A stretch of DNA of 64,000 nucleotides from Phycisphaerae bacterium (GCA_030425705.1 JAUHZU010000004.1:203132-267131), one strand, 5' to 3'; counted from the stretch's first letter, positions 45,589 to 54,510 are shown. The notes: generated by a model not told the origin, from the sequence alone. A program made the numbers and translations.

Positions 45589-46671
45589 TCACGCGGGAAG
45601 CCGGGCGGCCAGTTTCTCCCACACGGCATCGACATCGACGCGCGCGATCAGCGTGTCGTCGTCCTTCCGCGCGCGGTAGCCGGCCATGTCCTGGGGCGTG
45701 AGGCCCGCGGGCTGGACCACGTCCCCGTCGCGCCGGTACGGGCCCACGAGCGCCGGGTCCGTCGGGCCGAACACGCCTACCGCCGGCCGATCCAGACCCA
45801 CCGCCAGGTGCAGCGCGGCCGAGTCGTTCGCCACCACCGCCGCCGCGCCCTCGATCAGGGCCATGAGCTGACCCACCGTCGTTGTGGGCAGCAGCGCCCG
45901 CCCGCCAAGCGCCGCGGTGATCGGCGTCAGCCGGTCGTGCTCGTGCGGCGCGGCCAGCAGCACCACCCGTTCGTCAACAGTTTCGTGCGCCAGCGCCCGC
46001 TCCGCGACCGCCGCGGCCTTCGCGGCCGGCCAGCACTTGCAGCCCCACTGCGCGGTCGGCGCGAACAGCACCGTCCGCCCCGCCGTCAGACCGTGCTCCC
46101 GCCGGTACCGCGCGGCCCAGGCGCGGTCGTCGTCCCCCACGTACAGCCGCATGTCGTGCACCGGCGTCAGCCCGTCCGCCACGAGCAGCCCGAGCATCCG
46201 TTCCACCGTGTGCAAATCGGCCGACACCTTGTGCTTGACGTTGTACCCGAGCCAGCCACGCTCGCGCGCGTCGGCGAACCCGACCCGCCGGGGCGCACGC
46301 GTCAGCCAGGTCAGCAGCCCCGACCGCGCGAGCCCCTGCAGGTCGTAGACCCGGGTGTAGCCCGCCTTCCGCAGCCGCTTCGCCAGCGCGAGCCCCGCCC
46401 GCGTCGCCGTCGGCCGTAGCCCGAACCCGCCCAGCGCCCGGCGGTCGAAGGGCACGACGCCGTCGAGCATCGGGTGGTGCTTCACCGCATCGACAAAGGC
46501 CGTGTGCACCAGCCAGTCGATGCGTGCCGCGGGGAACGCCGCCCGCAGCGTCGCCAACGCCGGCACGGTGCGCGCGACGTCCCCCAACGCCGTGGGACGC
46601 ACGATCAGGAGACGCTCGGCGTCGGGTCCGTCGTCTCGGGGATCGGGGTTCGGGGGCTCGCCGCCTGACAT
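45589..46671 (-). CDS. Glycosyltransferase family 9 (heptosyltransferase-like)
   Basis: A 360-residue GT-B enzyme: RLLIVRPTALGDVARTVPAL, AARIDWLVHTAFVDAVKHHP, RVYDLQGLARSGLLTWLTRA, RTVLFAPTAQWGCKCWP and the nucleotide-sugar site VVANDSAALHLAVGLDRPAV, GVFGPTDPALVGPY. It is a likely ADP-heptose or related sugar transferase for lipopolysaccharide. The N-terminal 20 residues (GGEPPNPDPRDDGP) are encoded by a C-rich heptamer array, and the family normally begins at about RLLIVRP. The ATG at 46671 has TAATGT 7 nt upstream. Confidence 0.9.
   Translation of the reverse strand: MSGGEPPNPDPRDDGPDAERLLIVRPTALGDVARTVPALATLRAAFPAARIDWLVHTAFVDAVKHHPMLDGVVPFDRRALGGFGLRPTATRAGLALAKRLRKAGYTRVYDLQGLARSGLLTWLTRAPRRVGFADARERGWLGYNVKHKVSADLHTVERMLGLLVADGLTPVHDMRLYVGDDDRAWAARYRREHGLTAGRTVLFAPTAQWGCKCWPAAKAAAVAERALAHETVDERVVLLAAPHEHDRLTPITAALGGRALLPTTTVGQLMALIEGAAAVVANDSAALHLAVGLDRPAVGVFGPTDPALVGPYRRDGDVVQPAGLTPQDMAGYRARKDDDTLIARVDVDAVWEKLAARLPA
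46624..46660 (-). repeat. Heptamer array encoding the start of the GT9 gene
   Basis: On the minus strand, AGCCCCC, GAACCCC, GATCCCC and GAGACGA units in 7-nt phase lie just inside the coding region. Confidence 0.7.
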
Positions 46672-46678
46672 TCCAGTA

Positions 46679-46684
46679 ACATTA
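46679..46684 (-). promoter_or_regulatory. Candidate -10 box of the GT9 gene (leaderless)
   Basis: Minus-strand TAATGT ends 7 nt before the ATG at 46671. Confidence 0.45.
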
Positions 46685-46717
46685 GCGGCTCGTGGGCCTA
46701 CCGTGTTCCGGCCTGTA

Positions 46718-46742
46718 CCCCAGACCCGAGACCCCAGACCCT
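46718..46742 (+). repeat. Heptamer array upstream of the phosphoesterase gene
   Basis: Units CCCCAGA, CCCGAGA, CCCCAGA and CCCT run to the base before the ATG at 46743. Confidence 0.85.
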
Positions 46743-47498
46743 ATGTCCACCGCCATCATCTCCGACATCCACGGCAACATCGACGCCCTCGAGGTCGTCC
46801 TGGCGGACATCGACCAGCGCGGCGTCGACCGCATCGTCTGCCTGGGCGACATCATCGGCTACGGCCCGAACCCGCTGGAATGCCTTGACGCGGTGATGGA
46901 CCGCTGCGAATTCGCGATGATGGGCAACCACGACTTCGCCGTCCTCTACGAGCCCACGAGCTTCAACACCACCGCCGAGGCCGCCGCGTTCTGGACCCGC
47001 CGGCAGTTCGAGGACGAGCCCGACGCCGACAAGCGCCGGCAACGCTACGAGTACCTGGGCAACCTGCTCGTCCGCAAGTGGGAGGAGGGCACGCTCTTCG
47101 TCCACGCCTCGCCCCGCCGGCCTATCAACGAGTACATCTTCCCCGACGACGTCGTCAGCGCGCCCAACAAGATGACCTCCATCTTCGACCGCTTCACCGA
47201 GCGCTGCTTCGTCGGCCACACCCACGTCACCGGCGTGTTCACCGACGAGCCAGACTTCTACCCCCCCGGCGACCTCGGCGGGGTCTACAAGTGGGGCACC
47301 GACGACAAGGTCATCGTCAACCCCGGCAGCGTCGGCCAGCCCCGCGACCGCGACCCGCGCGCGTCCTACGCCCTGATGGACGACGAGAAGGTCGAGTTCG
47401 TCCGCCTGGAATACAACGTCCAGGCCGTCGTCGACAAGGTCAAGGCCGTCCCCGACCTCAGCGACTTCCTGGGCCAACGCCTGATCGAGGGGCGGTAG
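46743..47498 (+). CDS. Metallophosphoesterase (YfcE/YvnB-like)
   Basis: A 251-residue calcineurin-like phosphoesterase. All metal-binding blocks are visible: AIISDIHGNIDAL, VCLGDIIGYGPNP, AMMGNHDFAV, LFVHASPRR, CFVGHTHVTGVF and VNPGSVGQPRDRDPRASYAL. The motif set fits the subgroup with a bimetal site that hydrolyses phosphodiesters. Its substrate is not evident. It is divergent from the GT9 gene. The heptamer array directly abuts the ATG, leaving no Shine-Dalgarno sequence. Confidence 0.92.
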   Translation: MSTAIISDIHGNIDALEVVLADIDQRGVDRIVCLGDIIGYGPNPLECLDAVMDRCEFAMMGNHDFAVLYEPTSFNTTAEAAAFWTRRQFEDEPDADKRRQRYEYLGNLLVRKWEEGTLFVHASPRRPINEYIFPDDVVSAPNKMTSIFDRFTERCFVGHTHVTGVFTDEPDFYPPGDLGGVYKWGTDDKVIVNPGSVGQPRDRDPRASYALMDDEKVEFVRLEYNVQAVVDKVKAVPDLSDFLGQRLIEGR

Positions 47499-47584
47499 CT
47501 GCCCCCGCTAAACACAATCTCAAGCATTGGGTCTCCGCGCCTTACCCGGTAGACTAAAAGCAACGACTCGTTCCGGAGCCCGCC

Positions 47585-48379
47585 ATGCGCCACCGCCGTG
47601 CCTTTGCCCTAACCGATCTCCTCGCAAGTCTCGCCGCCCTCGCCGCGCTGCTGTCCGTGACGGCGGTGACATTGGCGGACAACGGGACCGATCGGGATCG
47701 CCGGCAGAACGCGACGCAGCTACGCGGCATCCATCAGGGGATGGTCACCTGGGCCAATTCAAACAAAGATTTTTTTCCCGGCATGAACAGCCGGGGCAAC
47801 ATCATCGAAAACAGCCCCGAAGATACCGGCAACTCCGGCAACGGCGATACTGCCGAGGCGCGCTACTGGCTCATGATATATGGCGACTTCTTCACGCCGG
47901 AGTACGCACTGAATCCTGTCGATACCCGGGCGGTCGGGGCTGTGTCGCCACAACGCGGACCGATGGGCGCGGTTACCTACGACAACTACTCCTATGCGAT
48001 GCTCGACATCGCCGGCGACGCGCCCAACCGACATTCCGAATGGAGCCAGACTCTCAATCCGCAAGCGATCGTGCTGTCCGACCGCAACTGCTCAGACCTG
48101 AATGAAGAGGAACCATTCAGCGTATGGGACGAAGAAGCGTGGGCCGGCCATATCTTATGGAACGACAACCACGTTGAGTTCTCCGCCGACTCGATCCAGG
48201 AAACACGGTATGGATCGGGGGATCTGAACGTCGACGACAACGGCGATTCGTTCGATGATCTTTTTACGATCGATACAAACGATGGTGCCGACGCACTCAT
48301 GACCTTCAGCAAGGATGACGACGGCAACGAGCGGGCGGTGCCTGGCGTTATCGAGAATGAAGATGGCACAGGCGAATAG
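47585..48379 (+). CDS. Pseudopilin-like protein with degenerate prepilin signal
   Basis: A 264-residue protein. The N-terminus MRHRRAFALTDLLASLAALA then ALLSVTAVTL resembles a prepilin leader and helix, but the usual G-F and +5 Glu are replaced (A-F and Asp). It then reads NATQLRGIHQGMVTWANSNK, as in DUF1559-type pseudopilins. The late motif GHILWNDNHVEF is a variant of H-X-DG with Asn-His. The C-terminus is Asp-rich. GC is lower than the neighbours in places (47750-48370). The start has CGGAG upstream. TAGACT near 47551 is a possible -10. Confidence 0.75.
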   Translation: MRHRRAFALTDLLASLAALAALLSVTAVTLADNGTDRDRRQNATQLRGIHQGMVTWANSNKDFFPGMNSRGNIIENSPEDTGNSGNGDTAEARYWLMIYGDFFTPEYALNPVDTRAVGAVSPQRGPMGAVTYDNYSYAMLDIAGDAPNRHSEWSQTLNPQAIVLSDRNCSDLNEEEPFSVWDEEAWAGHILWNDNHVEFSADSIQETRYGSGDLNVDDNGDSFDDLFTIDTNDGADALMTFSKDDDGNERAVPGVIENEDGTGE

Positions 48380-48382
48380 GCG

Positions 48383-48730
48383 CTAGAAGCTCTCCACCGC
48401 TTCCTCGACGTCGTCGAACATCGGGAAGACCGAGTCCAGGCGGGTGACCTTGAACAGGAACGAGACGTTCTCCTGGCAGCCGGCCAGGGCGATCTGGCCG
48501 CGGTGCTGCTCGATGTCCTGCAGCAGCTGCACCAGCGCCCCGATGCACGCGCTCGCGAGGAACTCGACCTCGGTCATGTCGAAGACGAAGTGCTGGGCCT
48601 TGTCGTAGCGCATCTTGTCCATGCACGCGTCGACCAGCTCCTGCATCCGGCCGAAGGCGACCTCCGCGTCGTGCAGCTTGGCGGTGACGATCTGGCCGTC
48701 CTGCTCGATATCCAGGTCATCGGTGTTCAT
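48383..48730 (-). CDS. STAS domain protein (anti-sigma factor antagonist-like)
   Basis: A 115-residue single-domain STAS protein: QIVTAKLHDAEVAFGRMQEL, HFVFDMTEVEFLASACIGAL, VQLLQDIEQHRGQIALAGCQ and LDSVFPMFDDVEEAVESF. STAS proteins bind anti-sigma kinases or act in signalling arrays. The segment aligning with the phosphorylated DSSG of SpoIIAA reads ASACIG, so the usual phospho-Ser may be missing. The ATG at 48730 has GGAG upstream. No partner kinase or sigma factor is adjacent. Confidence 0.85.
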   Translation of the reverse strand: MNTDDLDIEQDGQIVTAKLHDAEVAFGRMQELVDACMDKMRYDKAQHFVFDMTEVEFLASACIGALVQLLQDIEQHRGQIALAGCQENVSFLFKVTRLDSVFPMFDDVEEAVESF

Positions 48731-48885
48731 GCGTCGCGCTCCGTGGCCAGCCGGCCGGGCCGGCACGATCAGAAGGACCGGCCGGTCCTGCCTTCTATCG
48801 GACAGCGCGGGGCGCGACTTTGGGGCAACCCCACGGGTCGCAAGGCGGCACAACCGCTACAGGTGTTGCATGTGTCGGCCAGGGG

Positions 48886-50130
48886 CTAATCACCCGCCGC
48901 CAGAAACCGCAGGCCGCAGACCTCCGCGTCGACCATCGACCCGCCCGACGCGACGGCGACCTTCGTGCCCGGGTGGTGCTTGCCCCACTTCATGACGGCG
49001 AAGGCCACGGCCGTCGCGCCGAGCATCGGGGAGACCGTCGAGCTGGTAACGCCGCCGACCTGCCCGCCGCGTGGGGCGCGGGCGCGCTTGTCCGGGTCGT
49101 GCTCGAAGACCTGCGTGCCGGCCACGGGCAGGTGGTCGGCGTGGAGCCTGAGCCCGACGAGCACGCGCTTGGGGTGCGAGAGGTTGTACATCCGCGCGAC
49201 CGCCTCCTGCCCCAGGTAACAGCCCTTGGTCAGGGACACCGCCTCGCGGAAGGTGTCGTCGCCCAGCTCGGCGGGGAGTGAATCGGGGCCGAAGTCGATG
49301 TGCGCGACGGGGAGCCCTTCCTCGATGCGGGCGGTGTTGTAGGCGGCCCAACCGATCGGCCGGCCGCGGAGCGAGGCGCGGCGTTGGCGGGCGAACGCCT
49401 CGCCCTGCGCGGCCGGGTCGGCGTCGGGCGCGTAGCCCGCGGCATCGAGCAGCGCCTCGTACACCGCCAGCGCGTGCTCCGTGGGGACAAACAACCGCAG
49501 CCCGAGCACCTGCCCGACGTCGCGCCGGCAGGCGGTGACGAGCGCATCGCCCAGGCGCAGGACGTGGTGCGTGCCGGGCATCTCGCCGACGCTAGCGGGC
49601 GTCATTCCCTCGGCCGTATGCGTCGCGACCCGGCCGAGCAGCTGCACCGACGCGGGCCCGAGCAGCGCGAGGGTCTCGCGCGTGTCGGTGATGTCGGTAA
49701 AGACCACGTCCTCGGTGAACAGCCGGGCCTCGAGCAGCTCGAGCACCGGCGGGATGTCGAAGCGGTCCAACTCGAGCCAGGTGTCGGCGTCGCCGTGGTG
49801 CAGGTGCATGTCGCCGAGGATGTGGCCGTCGGCGGAGAGCTGGAACGCGCGGCGGGAGTCGCCGCCCTGCATGGCGTTGACGTCCTGGGAGCACATGCGG
49901 TGGAGGAAGTCGGCCCGGTCGTCGCCGACGACGCGGACCAGCCCGGTCTGCGGGAGGTGGAGGACGCCGACATGGCGTCGGACCGCGGCGTACTCGGCCT
50001 CGTAGCTGCCGAAGTCCTCGGCGATACGGCAGGGCCCGGGGCCCGGCCCGCCGGCGGTCTCGGGGGACGGGCCGTAGCCGATCAGCTCGGCCCCACGCTG
50101 CTGGAGGGTCTCGTGAAGCGGTGCGGGCAT
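48886..50130 (-). CDS. ygfZ: YgfZ/GcvT-like folate-binding protein
   Basis: A 414-residue protein related to the glycine cleavage T-protein, thought to support Fe-S enzyme assembly or repair. The YgfZ signature is KGCYLGQEAVARMYNLSHPK (about residue 299), matching K-G-C-Y-x-G-Q-E. The aminomethyltransferase-like fold is seen in FGSYEAEYAAVRRHVGVLHL, LVRVVGDDRADFLHRMCSQD and RPIGWAAYNTARIEEGLPVA. It ends with a barrel (PRGGQVGGVTSSTVSPMLGA). Some N-terminal glycines (PETAGGPGPGPCRIAE) are unusual. It is divergent from pgk. Confidence 0.9.
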   Translation of the reverse strand: MPAPLHETLQQRGAELIGYGPSPETAGGPGPGPCRIAEDFGSYEAEYAAVRRHVGVLHLPQTGLVRVVGDDRADFLHRMCSQDVNAMQGGDSRRAFQLSADGHILGDMHLHHGDADTWLELDRFDIPPVLELLEARLFTEDVVFTDITDTRETLALLGPASVQLLGRVATHTAEGMTPASVGEMPGTHHVLRLGDALVTACRRDVGQVLGLRLFVPTEHALAVYEALLDAAGYAPDADPAAQGEAFARQRRASLRGRPIGWAAYNTARIEEGLPVAHIDFGPDSLPAELGDDTFREAVSLTKGCYLGQEAVARMYNLSHPKRVLVGLRLHADHLPVAGTQVFEHDPDKRARAPRGGQVGGVTSSTVSPMLGATAVAFAVMKWGKHHPGTKVAVASGGSMVDAEVCGLRFLAAGD

Positions 50131-50241
50131 CGGGTAAACTGTCCGGCTGTACGCCCCCGGTTGACTGGCCGGGGGCCTTGTTAGTAATAAACCCCGCGCC
50201 CGGTCCGCCGGGCGTCGTAGTGTAGGACAAGGGAGCCAGCC

Positions 50242-51441
50242 ATGGCCAAGCAGACGATCGCGGATGTGGATGTTTCGGGCAAGCGCGTGCTGATGCGCGT
50301 GGATTTCAACGTCCCGCTGAAGGACGGGGCGATCACGGACGACCGGCGGATCGAGATGGCCCTGCCGACGATCACCAGCGTGCTGGAGCGCGGCGGGTGC
50401 GTGGTGCTCATGAGCCACCTGGGCCGGCCCAAGGGCACGGGCCCGGAGGACGGGCTGTCGCTGAAGCCCGCGGCCGACCGCCTGGGCGAGCTGCTGGGCC
50501 GGGTCGTGCGGATGGCACCGGGCTGTGTCGGCTCGGAGACGGAGCTGATGGCCAGGGCGCTCGAGCCGGCGGACGGCGGAGGCGTGCTCATGCTCGAGAA
50601 CCTGCGCTTCCACAAGGAAGAGAAGCAGGGCGACGACAAGTTCGCCGCGCAGCTCGCGGCCTACGGCGACATCTACTGCAACAACGCCTTCGGCACCTGC
50701 CACCGCGAGCACGCGTCGATGTACGGCGTGCCCAGACAGATGAAAGCGGACGGCAAGCCGGCCGTCGTCGGCTTCCTCGTCGAGAAAGAGATCCAGTACC
50801 TCGCCGACGTCATCGCCAAGCCCGAGCGGCCGTTCGTCGCGATCCTCGGCGGGGCGAAGGTGTCCGACAAGATCAACGTGATCGATAACCTGCTGGGCGT
50901 CTGCGACAAGGTGCTGATCGGCGGGGCGATGGCGTACACGTTCTCGCTGGCGAACGACGGGAAGGTCGGCAAGTCGCTGGTCGAGCCGGACAAGGTCGAC
51001 CTCGCCCGCCAGCTCATCGACAAGGGCGGGGACAAGCTCGTCCTGCCGATCGACACGCACTGCGGCAACGACTTCTCGCCCGACTGCGAGAAGCTGGTCG
51101 TCAAGGCCGGCTACATCCCCGACAGCTACCAGGGGCTGGACATCGGTCCGGGCACGGCGCGGGTGTACGCGGAGATCGTCAAGGGCGCGAAGACGGTGGT
51201 GTGGAACGGCCCGATGGGCGTGTTCGAGATGCCGCCGTTCGACGAGGGCACCAAGCAGGTGGCCCAGGCGATCGCCGACGGCGACGCGACGAGCATCATC
51301 GGCGGGGGCGACAGCGCCGCGGCGATCGAGCAGCTCGGCTTCGCCGACCAGGTGACCCACATCTCCACCGGCGGCGGCGCCTCGCTGGAGATGCTGGAAG
51401 GCAAGTCCTTCGCGTCGGTAGACATCTTGGACGAGAAGTAA
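50242..51441 (+). CDS. pgk: Phosphoglycerate kinase
   Basis: A 399-residue glycolytic enzyme converting 1,3-bisphosphoglycerate and ADP to 3-phosphoglycerate and ATP. Signatures are [95 protein letters not shown] and [13 protein letters not shown]. Length and all domains are normal. A GC stem (about 50150-50173) lies upstream. AAGGGAGCC precedes the ATG. The zinc-ribbon gene follows after 28 nt. Confidence 0.97.
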   Translation: MAKQTIADVDVSGKRVLMRVDFNVPLKDGAITDDRRIEMALPTITSVLERGGCVVLMSHLGRPKGTGPEDGLSLKPAADRLGELLGRVVRMAPGCVGSETELMARALEPADGGGVLMLENLRFHKEEKQGDDKFAAQLAAYGDIYCNNAFGTCHREHASMYGVPRQMKADGKPAVVGFLVEKEIQYLADVIAKPERPFVAILGGAKVSDKINVIDNLLGVCDKVLIGGAMAYTFSLANDGKVGKSLVEPDKVDLARQLIDKGGDKLVLPIDTHCGNDFSPDCEKLVVKAGYIPDSYQGLDIGPGTARVYAEIVKGAKTVVWNGPMGVFEMPPFDEGTKQVAQAIADGDATSIIGGGDSAAAIEQLGFADQVTHISTGGGASLEMLEGKSFASVDILDEK

Positions 51442-51469
51442 TCGCGGCGAAGACCGGAGGCGGTCGCAC

Positions 51470-52039
51470 ATGGGTGATCCACGCCCGATGTATTGCCGGC
51501 AATGCCACTACGACTTGCGGCACCTCGACAAAAGCGTGTGCCCCGAGTGCGGCACGACGTTCGACAAGCGGTCGGCAGTGACCTACTTGGACGTGGTCCC
51601 GCGAGGGCGGGGGACCATCTGGGCCCTGGCGATACTGCTGGCGATGGCCGCCGCGGCAGTTGTGATCTCGATGGATGACTCTGTTGCGACAATGCTTGCC
51701 TTCGCATTGTCGACCGCGCTAGCCGGCGTCATAGGCACGGTCGATGCTATTCGCCGTCATTCGCCCGTCACATACCGGGGCTTTGGCGGGTATGGCGGCG
51801 CATTTTGTGCGGTCTGCGTCACCTGCATGACTATTCTTCTAGCACACGGCTGGTTTGTCGCGGGCTTCTTCTTCTACCGGGGGGCGCGACCTTACTTTGA
51901 GGATGGCTGGGTAGACGAAGTGTTCCTGTACCCCGTGTTTTTCTGCTTCTTCTATGGCGTAGCCGGAGGCCTGATCGGGATGATTACAGGCACGATGACC
52001 TCGCTTTGCATGGGTCTACATGGGCGAGCGCACGCATAG
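51470..52039 (+). CDS. Zinc-ribbon multi-pass membrane protein
   Basis: A 189-residue protein with an N-terminal four-Cys zinc ribbon (YCRQCHYDLRHLDKSVCPEC, about residues 8-27). About four hydrophobic segments follow: TIWALAILLAMAAAAVVISM, ATMLAFALSTALAGVIGTV, AFCAVCVTCMTILLAHGWFV and VFFCFFYGVAGGLIGMITG. The YDLR...CPECG arrangement is frequent in planctomycete membrane proteins of unknown function. GGAGG lies upstream of the ATG. Part of the gene is lower in GC. Possibly cotranscribed with pgk. Confidence 0.75.
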   Translation: MGDPRPMYCRQCHYDLRHLDKSVCPECGTTFDKRSAVTYLDVVPRGRGTIWALAILLAMAAAAVVISMDDSVATMLAFALSTALAGVIGTVDAIRRHSPVTYRGFGGYGGAFCAVCVTCMTILLAHGWFVAGFFFYRGARPYFEDGWVDEVFLYPVFFCFFYGVAGGLIGMITGTMTSLCMGLHGRAHA

Positions 52040-52095
52040 CAATCACCCTGAACGTGTTTCCGAGCTCGACACTGGCAAAATCGACAAGGCCGCCC

Positions 52096-52101
52096 TACCG
52101 T
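52096..52101 (+). promoter_or_regulatory. Candidate -10 box of the beta-barrel gene (leaderless)
   Basis: TACCGT ends 6 nt before the ATG at 52108. CTGGCA at 52072 is a weak -35. Confidence 0.45.
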
Positions 52102-52107
52102 ACCCGC

Positions 52108-53088
52108 ATGAAGACCCTCCTCCGATCGTGCGCCGCGGCGCTGGTGTTGGCCGTCCCCGCCCTGCACAGCCGGGCCCAGACCGGGCCCGAGCTGCTGCTG
52201 CTGCCCTGGCAGGAAGAGCAGACCGCGCAGGTCGTCGGCAACATGTCGTACCAGGACACCGAGACCGACCGGGCGGGCTTCGACCTGGACCTCACCCGCC
52301 TCGAGACGCGCGGCCGGTTCCGACTGCACCCGGGCAGCAGCTACGACCCGGTGCTCGGCTACGACTACACCCACCTTGACCTGAACACGTCCGACCCGAT
52401 GCTGCCGAGCCGGCTGGTCGATGTCTCCCTCGCGTTCGGCGGGCAGCTCGGCGAGACCGACTTCGGGCTCGGCTGGGGCGACTGGCGGGTGGGCTACACC
52501 GTCGGTGTCGGCTACGCCGGGGACGTGCCGTTCCACGACGGCGACGCGTGGTACGGGCTCGGCTCGGTCTTCGCCGTGCAGGCCATCGACCGCGACACGC
52601 AGTGGATCGTCGCGCTGCAGTACGACGGCAACCGGTCGTTCCTGCCGGACGTGCCCCTGCCGTCGGTGACCTACCGCGCCCGCTACAACGACGAGCTCGC
52701 CTACGCGCTGGGCTTCCCCTTCAGCTCGCTGACGTGGACGCCCGACGAGCGGTGGACCGTGCTGCTGCGGACGGCGCTGTTCATCAGCGTGACGGCCCGG
52801 GTCGAGTACAAGGCGGACGCCGGGCTGGTCTTCTTCGGCGCGTTCGAGCGCGAGGTGGACGCGTTCCAGCTCGACGGCGACGACAGCAGCCGACGGCTGA
52901 TCTTCTCGCAGCAGCGGCTGGAGGCGGGCGTGCGGGTCACGCTGTGCGACAACGCGACGCTCGTCGCGGCGGTCGGCTACGCCTTCGATCAGGAGTTCGA
53001 GCGCGGCTACGACACGCGGGACACCAACACCGTCCGCGACCTGGAGGACGACGTGTACTTCCGCATCGGCATTGAGGTGGGGTTCTGA
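52108..53088 (+). CDS. Outer-membrane beta-barrel-like protein
   Basis: A 326-residue exported protein with signal peptide (LRSCAAALVLAVPALHSRAQ). The rest has alternating beta-strand character and aromatic girdles: VVGNMSYQDTETDRAGFDLD, LVDVSLAFGGQLGETDFGLG, WRVGYTVGVGYAGDVPFHD and TLVAAVGYAFDQEFERGYDT. The last residue is Phe (IGIEVGF), as expected for BAM substrates. It resembles the DUF6268 outer-membrane family. Transport or structural role unknown. A 7-nt-period inverted repeat starts at its stop codon. Confidence 0.8.
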   Translation: MKTLLRSCAAALVLAVPALHSRAQTGPELLLLPWQEEQTAQVVGNMSYQDTETDRAGFDLDLTRLETRGRFRLHPGSSYDPVLGYDYTHLDLNTSDPMLPSRLVDVSLAFGGQLGETDFGLGWGDWRVGYTVGVGYAGDVPFHDGDAWYGLGSVFAVQAIDRDTQWIVALQYDGNRSFLPDVPLPSVTYRARYNDELAYALGFPFSSLTWTPDERWTVLLRTALFISVTARVEYKADAGLVFFGAFEREVDAFQLDGDDSSRRLIFSQQRLEAGVRVTLCDNATLVAAVGYAFDQEFERGYDTRDTNTVRDLEDDVYFRIGIEVGF

Positions 53089-53177
53089 GAATGCCCAATG
53101 ACCAAGTCTAAATGTCCAATGTTGCATGCGGCCTGCTGCCTTTTCATTGGACATTAGGGCGTGGGCATTGGACATTC
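53089..53177. repeat. AATGNCC-unit inverted repeat
   Basis: Arms at 53089-53121 and 53145-53177, each 33 nt, are built from 7-nt AATGNCC units and pair as a long hairpin. It fills the gap between the barrel gene and the ECF sigma gene. Confidence 0.8.
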
Positions 53178-53222
53178 TTTCGCCATCCGCGCATTCGGAT
53201 TTCGGCATCTCTCATCGCTCGC

Positions 53223-53228
53223 TATCCT
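53223..53228 (+). promoter_or_regulatory. Candidate -10 box of the second ECF sigma gene (leaderless)
   Basis: TATCCT ends 6 nt before the ATG at 53235. Confidence 0.5.
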
Positions 53229-53234
53229 GCCCCC

Positions 53235-53831
53235 ATGCCCGGGCCCGCGCATCCCGACCCGCGTGACGACCAGCAGCTTGTCGCGGCGATCAACGCCGGC
53301 GGAGATGGCGCGGCCGACGCGTTCGAAGCGCTCTACTACCGCCACCGCGACTACGCGCTGAAGCTCGCCATGCGGTTCTGTGGCGAGCGGTCGCTCGCGC
53401 TCGACGCCGTGCAGGACAGCTTCGTCTACGTCTACAAGAAGTTCCCCGGCTTCACGCTGACCGCGAAGTTCACCACGTTCCTCTACCCGGTCGTGAAGCA
53501 CAACGCGCTGACCGCGAAGAAGAAGGCCCGCCGCGCCCAGGGGCAACCCACCGGCAGCGAAGGCGACCCGCTCGCCGGCCAGCCCGACGGCCGCGCCGCG
53601 GACCCCGCACGCGACCACGCCGACGCGCCCGGCACCGGCGTGGCCCGGCTCGTCGCGTCGCTGCCCGAGGCCCAGCGCGAGGTCCTCATGCTCCGCTTCG
53701 TCGACGGCCTCCCGCTGGAAGAGATCGCCCGGGCCCTGGACATCCCCCTGGGCACGGTCAAGACCCGCGTGCACCACGCCGTCCGCAAGCTCCGCGAAGA
53801 CCCCGCCACAAAAAACTACTTCGCCCCATGA
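53235..53831 (+). CDS. RNA polymerase ECF sigma-70 family factor
   Basis: A 198-residue ECF sigma factor. Region 2: AADAFEALYYRHRDYALKLA, LALDAVQDSFVYVYKKFPGF and FTTFLYPVVKHNALTAKKKA. After a Pro/Asp linker comes region 4: LPEAQREVLMLRFVDGLPLE, EIARALDIPLGTVKTRVHHA. The ATG at 53235 gives the right length. It starts a gene group with the membrane dockerin protein, the secreted protein and the VIT/VWA lipoprotein, so it may control them or be controlled by the membrane protein. Confidence 0.92.
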   Translation: MPGPAHPDPRDDQQLVAAINAGGDGAADAFEALYYRHRDYALKLAMRFCGERSLALDAVQDSFVYVYKKFPGFTLTAKFTTFLYPVVKHNALTAKKKARRAQGQPTGSEGDPLAGQPDGRAADPARDHADAPGTGVARLVASLPEAQREVLMLRFVDGLPLEEIARALDIPLGTVKTRVHHAVRKLREDPATKNYFAP

Positions 53832-53901
53832 ACCCCGGGCCCGCCGCGGGCCCTTCACCGATGGAACCCGGCCGGCCAACGCCCCGTCCGGGACACCCGC
53901 C

Positions 53902-54510
53902 ATGACCCACCCCCACGACCAACACGACACGCTGCCCGACGGGCTCATCGACGCCCTGCGCGACTTCGACGGGCCCGCCGCGCTGCCCTCGGTCGAGCAC
54001 GACGACGCCCTGCTCGCCCAGGCCCGCGCCCACCTCGCGGAGATCGCGCCCGACATCACCGCACACGCGGCCGCGGCCGACCACCGCCGACGGTCGCGCG
54101 TCGTGCTCGGCTTCGTCGGCGCGGGCGGGGCCGTCGCCGCCGCCGCCGCGGTCACCTTCGCCGTCTGGTTCGGCATGGACGGCAAGGCCCCGGCCTACGG
54201 ACCGACGATGGCCGAGCAGGACCAGGCCAACGCCATCTCCGACCCGTCGTCGCCCACGTGGGGCGGTCCGGGCGAGACACCGCCCCCCAGCGTCGCCCGG
54301 CAGCCCGGGCCCGCCGTCGCCGGCGACGTGGACGGCTCGGGCACGCTGGACATCCTCGACGCGTTCGCCCTGGCCCGCGCGGTCGAGCGCGACGGCGGCA
54401 CGCCGACCCGGGGCCACGACTTCAACGGCGACGGCCGGGTCGACCGGCAGGACGCCGACTGGCTGGCGGACCGGGCGGTCGCGCTCGACCGCAGCGGGGG
54501 GCGCGGGTGA
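53902..54510 (+). CDS. Membrane-anchored dockerin-like protein (putative anti-sigma factor)
   Basis: A 202-residue protein. A cytoplasmic, Asp/Ala-rich helical N-terminus (LPDGLIDALRDFDGPAALPS; HDDALLAQARAHLAEIAPDI) precedes one membrane segment (VVLGFVGAGGAVAAAAAVTF). A Pro/Gly linker and a type I dockerin-like domain (about 138-195) follow, with two Ca-binding loops: GDVDGSGTLDILDAFALARA and DFNGDGRVDRQDADWLADRA. The gene order (ECF sigma then single-TM protein) suggests an anti-sigma role. The dockerin outside the membrane could sense or bind a cohesin-type partner. No cohesin is recognised nearby. Its stop overlaps the next ATG by 1 nt. Confidence 0.75.
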   Translation: MTHPHDQHDTLPDGLIDALRDFDGPAALPSVEHDDALLAQARAHLAEIAPDITAHAAAADHRRRSRVVLGFVGAGGAVAAAAAVTFAVWFGMDGKAPAYGPTMAEQDQANAISDPSSPTWGGPGETPPPSVARQPGPAVAGDVDGSGTLDILDAFALARAVERDGGTPTRGHDFNGDGRVDRQDADWLADRAVALDRSGGRG

